Assembly: GCA_028290085.1 (NCBI GenBank) | Contig: JAQGKN010000549.1 | Span: forward strand, 1 to 5,777 | Reading direction: 5' to 3' | DNA length: 5,777 nt | Origin: Hyphomicrobiales bacterium | Lineage (GTDB): Bacteria > Pseudomonadota > Alphaproteobacteria > Rhizobiales > Beijerinckiaceae | In this document: positions 1 to 3,809 of the stretch, in pieces | Numbering within the stretch: position 1 is the first letter of the stretch | Layout of the letters: each line of letters opens with the position of its first letter | Notes under the pieces: model-generated | What the model saw: the letters and a program-made list of their open reading frames with translations, nothing else | What the model was told of the DNA's origin: nothing | Databases searched by the model: none | Position numbers and translations under genes: made by a program

Positions 1-395
1 TTGAGCAGCGGCTCAACCAGATTTGTCGGATTGAGCAAGGCAAGCGTCAGGCCGTCGGGCGCGGCAGTTCCAGCCAGATAGGACAATTGCGTCAGGCCGC
101 CGGCACCCGGCATATTCTGCACGATAACCGACGGCGCGCCCGCGATATGCCGCGGCAAATGGCTCGCGAGCAAATGCGCGTAAGTTTCGAAGCTGTTGCC
201 GGTACCCGAGACCAGTGGACCGGCCGAGCGCGGCACGACGCGCGGATCGCCGTCGGCCGTGCTGCCTGGCGCAAAGCCGACAAGGATGCGGATCGTCTTG
301 CCGGCATAGAAAGGCAAGCCTTCCTGCGCCGATGCGGGTGCGAGTAATGCCAGCGAAATCCAAAGACTTAAAATGAAAGCGCTTCTGCAACCCAT
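1..395 (-). CDS. Tripartite tricarboxylate transporter receptor (TctC/Bug family), N-terminal part, cut by window edge
   Basis: Periplasmic solute-binding receptor that would deliver an organic acid or similar anion to a TctAB-type membrane transporter, or act as an orphan Bug receptor. 131 codons are visible of a family that is usually about 320 residues; the rest lies beyond base 1. The start is the ATG at 395-393, the first possible start after an in-frame stop upstream. No good Shine-Dalgarno is seen. Residues 1-23 form a signal peptide: Arg4, a hydrophobic core, and an ASA-Q cleavage site after Ala23. The mature part opens with FYAGKTIRILVGFAPG (29-44), the first strand and ligand loop of the family, and continues with HLLASHLPRHIAGAPSVIVQ (74-93) and NMPGAGG (94-100), all family hallmarks. 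Residues of about 45-69 are extra compared with the usual PGGxxD loop, and Glu70 stands where Asp is usual. The family call is firm; the ligand is unknown. Confidence 0.87.
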   Translation of the reverse strand, partial: MGCRSAFILSLWISLALLAPASAQEGLPFYAGKTIRILVGFAPGSTADGDPRVVPRSAGPLVSGTGNSFETYAHLLASHLPRHIAGAPSVIVQNMPGAGGLTQLSYLAGTAAPDGLTLALLNPTNLVEPLL

Positions 396-426
396 ATCCG
401 CACCGTATCGGGCCCGGCCGTGAAGG

Positions 427-576
427 TTAGCGCTTTTCGATCGTCAGTCCGCCGGGACCAACGTTGATCTGCACACCTTCCGGCTGCTTGCGGTCTTGAT
501 AGAGCTGGTAGCCGAGCACAGCAACGGCGATTGCGAGGGCGCCCACGACGAGGACGATCAAATTACTACGGTTCAC
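427..576 (-). CDS. Small single-span membrane protein (49 aa), hypothetical
   Basis: A 49-residue protein with a GTG start at 576-574 and a TAA stop. An AAGGA Shine-Dalgarno (complement of 583-587) sits 6 nt before the GTG, which supports translation. After a short N-terminus (M-N-R-S-N) comes one hydrophobic helix, residues 6-26 (LIVLVVGALAIAVAVLGYQ and on), then a charged linker with D28, R29 and K30, and a C-terminal tail VQINVGPGGLTIEKR. I recall many alphaproteobacterial hypothetical proteins of about 50 residues with this plan (MNR start, one helix, G-V-x-I tail ending in T/S-I-E); that is memory, not a search. It lies 90 bp downstream of the MarR gene and 31 bp upstream of the TctC gene on the same strand, so the three may be co-transcribed. 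Function unknown; a small membrane-anchored accessory protein is plausible. Confidence 0.8.
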   Translation of the reverse strand: MNRSNLIVLVVGALAIAVAVLGYQLYQDRKQPEGVQINVGPGGLTIEKR

Positions 577-649
577 GGGCAATCCTTGAAAAATCGAGAT
601 TCGCCAAATGCTTCCCGAGTCGCGGTCACCCTAGGCCTGGTATCGTCCA

Positions 650-663
650 GCCGGAAGCCCGGC
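650..663 (-). terminator. Weak stem-loop just after the MarR stop codon
   Basis: Read on the minus strand, GCCGG-GCTT-CCGGC forms a perfect 5-bp GC-rich stem with a 4-nt loop, beginning 3 nt after the TAA of the MarR gene. No U-tract follows, so it is at best a partial or Rho-assisted terminator, or a 3'-end stabiliser. If it does not stop transcription, the small membrane protein and the TctC gene would be read from the MarR promoter. Confidence 0.3.
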
Positions 664-666
664 GGC

Positions 667-1113
667 TTAAGACAAGGCGCGCTGATCGATCCGCAAGCGT
701 TCGGCATCCCCGCCAGCGAGACGCGCCTCGATCTCTGCATGCGTTGCCTGCCAGATGGGCACGGCAGTCGCCAGAAGCATGCGCCCCGCCGGCGTCAGGT
801 GAAGGAGGCGCCCGCGTTTGTCCTGCGGATCCACGGTCACCTCGATGAGGCGCCTGCGCTCCAGCGGTTTGAGGGCAGCTGTCAGCGTCGTCCGGTCCAT
901 GGCAAGCAAAGCGGCGACAGGGCCCATGCTTGGCGGCTTGGGGCGGTTGAGTGACATCAACAGGGAGAATTGCCCGTTGGTCAGGCCGAGCGGGCGCAGC
1001 ACGTCGTCGAAGCGGCGCGCCAAAGCCCGCGCGGTGCGCTGGGCGTGCAGGCACAGGCAGCTATCTCGCACCGTCAGCGTGGTCTCGAAGGGGACGGCAC
1101 CGACTTTTGACAT
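667..1113 (-). CDS. MarR-family transcriptional regulator
   Basis: A 148-residue winged-helix repressor, the usual MarR length. An N-terminal dimerisation helix (about 13-40, DSCLCLHAQRTARALARRF) precedes PLGLTNGQFSLLMSL (41-55). The helix-turn-helix covers about 62-90, with recognition helix MDRTTLTAALKPLERRRLI. The wing (about 93-108) carries the family's D-x-R signature as VDPQDKRGRLLHLTPAG. A C-terminal helix (112-132) completes the dimer interface. Cys19 and Cys21 form a CxC near the N-terminus, close to where OhrR-type members keep their sensing cysteine. It is transcribed away from the VOC-TSUP pair and the palindrome at 1125-1136 lies between them, so it probably represses that pair and itself. 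The ATG at 1113-1111 has only an AGAGG one base away; a GTG at residue 15 (1071-1069) is the next candidate but would remove part of the first helix. Family is clear; the ligand is not. Confidence 0.92.
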   Translation of the reverse strand: MSKVGAVPFETTLTVRDSCLCLHAQRTARALARRFDDVLRPLGLTNGQFSLLMSLNRPKPPSMGPVAALLAMDRTTLTAALKPLERRRLIEVTVDPQDKRGRLLHLTPAGRMLLATAVPIWQATHAEIEARLAGGDAERLRIDQRALS

Positions 1114-1115
1114 GC

Positions 1116-1147
1116 CTCTATAATGTTGATATCAACGCAAAAGTCAA
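1116..1147 (-). promoter_or_regulatory. Putative marR promoter spanning the palindrome
   Basis: On the minus strand TTGACT (complement of 1142-1147) is a 5/6 match to a sigma-70 -35 box, followed after 16-17 nt by an AT-rich CATTATAG. CATTAT (complement of 1120-1125) matches TATAAT at 4/6. Nearly the whole operator palindrome lies in the spacer. The -10 ends 6 nt before the ATG at 1113, so transcription would begin at or very near the start codon. This is a match by eye only. Confidence 0.4.
1125..1136. promoter_or_regulatory. Perfect 12-bp palindrome, likely MarR operator
   Basis: GTTGATATCAAC is a perfect inverted repeat, 11 bp upstream of the marR ATG and 55 bp upstream of the VOC ATG. 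Its length, AT-rich centre and position between divergent genes fit the site of a dimeric MarR repressor. It covers the -35 of the rightward promoter and lies in the spacer of the leftward one, so binding would block both. Sequence and symmetry are seen; the protein-site pairing is inferred. Confidence 0.65.
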
Positions 1148-1153
1148 TAAAAT
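1126..1153 (+). promoter_or_regulatory. Putative promoter of the VOC-TSUP operon
   Basis: TTGATA (1126-1131) and TAAAAT (1148-1153), each a 5/6 match to the sigma-70 boxes, are separated by 16 bp. The -35 lies wholly within the GTTGATATCAAC palindrome. Predicted start of transcription is near 1160, leaving a leader of about 30 nt with the ribosome binding site. The -10 partly overlaps the -35 of the opposing promoter. Confidence 0.55.
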
Positions 1154-1179
1154 CGTCCGCGCAAGGCGACGATCAGCAC

Positions 1180-1184
1180 GGAGG
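1180..1184 (+). promoter_or_regulatory. Ribosome binding site fixing the VOC start
   Basis: GGAGG with 7 nt to the ATG at 1192. This decides against the in-frame ATG at 1123, which would place the operator and the promoter inside the coding region and has no Shine-Dalgarno. Confidence 0.8.
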
Positions 1185-1191
1185 TACAAAA

Positions 1192-1965
1192 ATGTCCCCA
1201 TTCAAAGGCAATTTTGTTTGGTACGACCTCATGACGACCGACCCGAAAGCCGCCGAGGCTTTCTACAGCGCGGTGATCGGCTGGAAGACAGCGGATTCAG
1301 GTTTGCCCGGCATGGTCTATACCGTCGTCTCCGCAGGCGAAACGGGTGTCGGCGGCATCATGGCCTTGCCCGCTGACGCAGCGTCTGCGGGTGCACGCCC
1401 CGCGTGGAGCGGCTACATCGGAGTGAACGATGTAGATGCAACTGCGAAGGCGCTGACGCAGGCTGGCGGCACCATTCACAAGGGGCCCGACGATATCCCC
1501 GGCGTTGGACGTTTCGCGGCGGTCGCTGATCCGCAGGGCGCCTTCTTCTACATCTTCAAGGGCGCAACCGATGCGCAGCCGACCCCTCAGCCCATGGGCA
1601 CGCCGGGCACGGCTGGCTGGCGCGAGTTGCACGCAGGCAACTGGGAAAGCGCATTCGCCTTCTACTCCGGCCTGTTCGGCTGGACGAAAGCCGAAGCCAT
1701 GGACATGGGACCGATGGGGACCTACCAGCTGTTCGCAGCCGGTGGCGACCCGATCGGCGGCATGATGACCAAAGTCGAAACGATACCGGCGCCGTTCTGG
1801 CTTTATTATTTCTGCGTCGAGAACATTGATGCCGCTGCCAAACGGGCGACGGACGCGGGAGGACAGGTGCTGCACGGCCCGCATGAGGTTCCAGGCGGTA
1901 TGTGGATCGTTCAGTGTGCCGACCCGCAGGGCGCCGCCTTCGCGATGGTTGGCCCCAAGCTCTAA
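1192..1965 (+). CDS. VOC-superfamily (glyoxalase-fold) protein with two domains
   Basis: A 257-residue soluble protein of the two-domain VOC type (COG3324-like, related to proteins annotated as Cfp30B or 'hydroxylase'). Domain 1 is about residues 4-124: FVWYDLMTTDPKAAEAFYSA opens it and GRFAAVADPQGAFFYIF closes it. Domain 2 is about 140-256: GWRELHAGNWESAFAFYSGL opens it and MWIVQCADPQGAAFAMV closes it. The repeated A-x-A/E-F-Y-S motif and the repeated ADPQGA show an internal duplication. The usual metal-binding His at the start of a module and the Glu in the final strand (DPxGxxxE) are not apparent in either half, so a glyoxalase I or extradiol dioxygenase activity is not supported. The start is set by the ribosome site at 1180. 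It is the first gene of a probable operon with the TSUP permease and is probably MarR-controlled. The substrate or bound ligand is unknown. Confidence 0.9.
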   Translation: MSPFKGNFVWYDLMTTDPKAAEAFYSAVIGWKTADSGLPGMVYTVVSAGETGVGGIMALPADAASAGARPAWSGYIGVNDVDATAKALTQAGGTIHKGPDDIPGVGRFAAVADPQGAFFYIFKGATDAQPTPQPMGTPGTAGWRELHAGNWESAFAFYSGLFGWTKAEAMDMGPMGTYQLFAAGGDPIGGMMTKVETIPAPFWLYYFCVENIDAAAKRATDAGGQVLHGPHEVPGGMWIVQCADPQGAAFAMVGPKL

Positions 1966-1997
1966 AGCCGGACATCTGAGCCGGAGAACGGAAACGC

Positions 1998-2744
1998 GTG
2001 ATCTCTCTGGCTCTGATGCTGTTTCTGGCGGGTCTCTGGGCCGGCGCGCAAAACGCGCTGGCCGGTGGCGGCTCTTTCGTTACGCTCCCGGCGCTCATTC
2101 TGTCGGGAATGGACCCCCGCGCGGCCAACGTCACATCGACGCTGGCGCTCTTCCCCGGTCAAATTGCGACGGGCTGGGCGGGGCGTTCCATGGTCACGGG
2201 GACGGAGACCGTGTCTGCCCGCGGCCTCGTCATCGTCAGCCTCATCGGTGGAGTGTTCGGCGCGATCCTCCTTCTGGAAACACCGGTCAGCGTCTTTGCG
2301 CGTCTGGTACCCTGGCTCGTGCTCTTCGCAACTGCCGTCTACGCCTGGGGTAGTTTTCGCGGCGCTCCCAAGAGCGACGTGCGACCAAAGCCGCGTTGGC
2401 TCGTGATCGTGAGCCAAATCTTGATCGCCATTTACGGTGGTTATTTTGGCGGAGGTATCGGCTTTCTCATGCTGGCGGCGCTCACTATCGCAGGTCTGCC
2501 CGTGCGGAGCGCAGGCGCCACGAAAAACGTGCTCGCAGGGGTCATGAATGCATCCGCCGTGCTGATTTTTGCCTTCTCCAGCGACGCACACTGGTGGCAA
2601 GCACTTGTTGTCGGCACGGGGGCGATGGCAGGCGGACTCGCAGGAGCCTGGCTTCTGCGCCGCGTGAACGAGCGAATTCTGCGGGCTCTCGTGGTGGTGA
2701 TCGGCATCTGCCTGACGCTGGGGCTTTTTCTGCGGCCTATCTGA
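1998..2744 (+). CDS. TSUP (TauE/SafE) family anion permease
   Basis: A 248-residue inner-membrane protein of the TauE/SafE family, whose characterised members move sulfite, sulfoacetate or other organic anions. Both family repeats are visible. The first is ALAGGGSFVTLPALILSGMD (20-39) with NVTSTLALFPGQIATGWAGR (44-63). The second is GGYFGGGIGFLMLAALTIAG (147-166) with RSAGATKNVLAGVMNASAVL (170-189). About seven or eight hydrophobic segments can be seen (roughly 1-20, 24-37, 75-95, 99-118, 134-160, 176-194, 198-220, 227-245). The start is GTG at 1998 with GGAGA 10 nt upstream; ATG at 2016 is possible but has no ribosome site. It begins 32 bp after the VOC stop codon on the same strand, so co-transcription is likely. 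The family is certain; the exported anion cannot be read from sequence. Confidence 0.92.
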   Translation: MISLALMLFLAGLWAGAQNALAGGGSFVTLPALILSGMDPRAANVTSTLALFPGQIATGWAGRSMVTGTETVSARGLVIVSLIGGVFGAILLLETPVSVFARLVPWLVLFATAVYAWGSFRGAPKSDVRPKPRWLVIVSQILIAIYGGYFGGGIGFLMLAALTIAGLPVRSAGATKNVLAGVMNASAVLIFAFSSDAHWWQALVVGTGAMAGGLAGAWLLRRVNERILRALVVVIGICLTLGLFLRPI

Positions 2745-2808
2745 ATTTGCAATAGTTCGAGGGACTAAAGCATTCAGAAATAGGATATCCACGATCAGCC
2801 TTTTGGCT
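2740..2808 (+). terminator. Weak 3'-end stem-loops after the TSUP gene
   Basis: TCTGAAT (2740-2746, including the TGA stop) pairs perfectly with ATTCAGA (2772-2778) across 25 nt, which itself contains a 4-bp TAGT/ACTA pair (2753-2756 and 2764-2767). Further on, AGCC-TTTT-GGCT (2797-2808) makes a 4-bp hairpin followed by TTG. Neither has a real U-tract, so this is a low-confidence operon end. Confidence 0.25.
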
Positions 2809-3130
2809 TTGTGCGTTTGATGTTCCGAGTTTGGCCCAAACCCGGAGAACGCAGACCTTTCCGAATCGATCAGCCAGTAGACTTGGCGGCTCCGGCGCCG
2901 CTTGTCTTGCGCGCGCCCGATCCAGCGCCTCTGTTCTGTGGTCGTTATGCGGGCTGCCAACTGGCCGTTTTCCCAGTACTTGCGAAAACATTGCATACAA
3001 GTCTGCAGCTATGCAATGCAGCGGAGTATCAGCGGCGCGGTTTTGCCTGCACATATTTTGCGGTAGATCAACGCCGCCCGCAACGGATCCCCCTATTATT
3101 AATGAGTTGGAGCGATAGAGGAGAGGTCAC
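2745..3130. other. 386-bp intergenic region without a supported gene
   Basis: Short open frames exist on both strands, but none has a ribosome site, a recognisable domain or a consistent codon pattern. The content seen is the weak stem-loops at its left end, an 8-bp palindrome GGATATCC (2783-2790), a GC-rich core around 2885-2930, the inverted repeat at 2989-3018 and the ribosome site of the next gene. I could not find a convincing sigma-70 promoter for that gene. The GC-rich core with overlapping open frames might be a decayed coding or repeat sequence. Confidence 0.5.
2989..3018. repeat. Inverted repeat CATTGCATA-N12-TATGCAATG
   Basis: Two perfect 9-bp arms (2989-2997 and 3010-3018) are separated by 12 nt that contain CTGCAG. 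It lies 113 bp upstream of the secreted-protein ATG. With arm centres about 21 bp (two helical turns) apart it could be an operator for a dimeric regulator. As RNA it would form a 9-bp AU-rich hairpin. There is no U-tract, so it is not a terminator. Confidence 0.55.
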
Positions 3131-3526
3131 ATGCTATTCACATTGAAGAGCGTCAAACCTTTATTCATCGGCACCGTTTTAGCCGGTGGACTCATGGCTC
3201 AGGGAGCGCTCGCGCAGCCGCGCCCCCTGACCGTTACCCCAAGCACCCCCAGCTCGACGTATTTTACTGATAGTCAGGGCAATTGGCAGCGAGTGCCTGT
3301 CGATGGTCTGTTCACAACAGCGCCGCAGTATAATCAAGCCAGCGGCGTGCGGCTGGGGCGCGGTACAGTGATCCCAAATTGGATCGAGACCGCGCCACTC
3401 AGGAACGTCTCGATTCGAGGACTCCGGTCACGCGAGTACTACGGTTACTTTCTGTCGCCCGACCAGAACCTGGTCCTCGTCAATCCAAGTTCACGGCGCG
3501 TGACGCGCGTCATCAGCGTTCATTGA
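3131..3526 (+). CDS. Small secreted protein, DUF1236-like
   Basis: A 131-residue exported protein. The ATG at 3131 is preceded by AGGAGAGG (3119-3126), a strong ribosome site. Residues 1-28 form a signal peptide: Lys6 and Lys9, a hydrophobic stretch, and an ALA-Q cleavage site after Ala28. The mature part begins with a Pro/Thr/Ser-rich segment (29-45). It ends in a domain with GRGTVIPNWIET (76-87) and YYGYFLSPDQNLVLVNPSSR (103-122) followed by RVTRVI. This 'VP ... Y-Y ... V-L-V-x-P-x-x-R-R-V-x-R-V-I' ending resembles DUF1236, a family of short periplasmic proteins common in Bradyrhizobium relatives and without known function. The gene stands alone: 386 bp from the TSUP gene, and a strong stem-loop 20 nt after its stop. 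The DUF assignment is by resemblance; that it is a secreted protein is well supported. Confidence 0.82.
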   Translation: MLFTLKSVKPLFIGTVLAGGLMAQGALAQPRPLTVTPSTPSSTYFTDSQGNWQRVPVDGLFTTAPQYNQASGVRLGRGTVIPNWIETAPLRNVSIRGLRSREYYGYFLSPDQNLVLVNPSSRRVTRVISVH

Positions 3527-3545
3527 CGTCGTCAGAATTCGACAC

Positions 3546-3583
3546 TGGCCTCGATCATAATCTCCAGATTATCGTCGAGGCCG
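3546..3583 (+). terminator. Strong stem-loop after the secreted-protein gene
   Basis: The arm from 3547 (GGCCTCGATCATAATC) pairs with the arm ending at 3582 (GATTATCGTCGAGGCC): 15 of 16 positions pair, counting one U-G wobble, with a single C-C mismatch (3556/3573). The loop is UCCA (3563-3566), and a further U-G pair is possible at 3546/3583. It starts 20 nt after the TGA. No U-run follows (GCACGUAU), so it is not a classic intrinsic terminator; it may block 3' exonucleases or act with Rho. It also reads nearly the same on the other strand. Confidence 0.6.
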
Positions 3584-3699
3584 CACGTATGGCTTGAGCA
3601 TACCGGCGTGACCCCTGCCACAAAGCGACCCGTATCAGCCTGAGCCCCAGGACAGGTCCAACGTTCGCGAGCGACCCGCCAGACCGACCGCTTCCCTTG

Positions 3700-3712
3700 T
3701 CCCGTTTCGGGA
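3700..3712. repeat. Small hairpin TCCCG-TTT-CGGGA
   Basis: A perfect 5-bp stem with a 3-nt loop about 100 bp upstream of the diguanylate cyclase. No U-tract follows. It could be a minor leader structure or chance. The rest of 3584-3797 holds nothing else I can support apart from a short TTAAGG direct repeat (3742-3747 and 3750-3755). Confidence 0.3.
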
Positions 3713-3797
3713 TGAACAAACCGCCCATCTGCTTGAAAGACTTAAGGATTTAAGGCCAAGCTAAAGGCGGTCAAAAGCATGGCTATGAGTGCATGTC

Positions 3798-3801
3798 GAG
3801 G
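3798..3801 (+). promoter_or_regulatory. Ribosome binding site favouring GTG 3810 as cyclase start
   Basis: GAGG with 8 nt to the GTG at 3810. The upstream in-frame GTG at 3789 directly follows an in-frame TGA (3786-3788) and has no Shine-Dalgarno at a usable distance, so 3810 is preferred. Confidence 0.55.
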
Positions 3802-3809
3802 TCGAGCAG

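Noticed and set aside
1..16. Perfect hairpin TTGAGC-AGCG-GCTCAA
   Set aside because: It lies inside the TctC coding sequence and is short enough to be a by-product of the codons; no function can be argued.
13..390. 125-codon minus-strand frame at the left end
   Set aside because: It is out of frame with the TctC signal peptide and family motifs. The correct frame starts at 395 and simply has no stop inside the window.
1123..1191. Extended VOC protein starting at ATG 1123 (23 extra residues)
   Set aside because: The extension would encode the operator and the promoter -10, has no ribosome site, and reads as polar non-family sequence. GGAGG at 1180 clearly serves ATG 1192.
1297..1884. 195-codon open frame on the minus strand opposite the VOC gene
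   Set aside because: No ribosome site or recognisable domain; it is a shadow of the VOC coding frame, whose two-domain protein is unmistakable.
1962..2996. 344-codon open frame on the minus strand
   Set aside because: It runs antisense through the TSUP gene and the intergenic DNA, is low-complexity and charged in composition, and shows no domain. Long antisense frames are usual opposite GC-rich genes.
2811..3146. Plus-strand frames of 95-111 codons across the 3' intergenic region
   Set aside because: No ribosome site, mixed third-base composition, no recognisable domain, and overlap with the start of the well-supported gene at 3131.
3524..3534. Short palindrome TGACG-T-CGTCA at the stop codon of the secreted protein
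   Set aside because: Only 5-bp arms around one base and overlapping the stop codon; probably chance, and the larger stem-loop at 3546-3583 is the real structure here.
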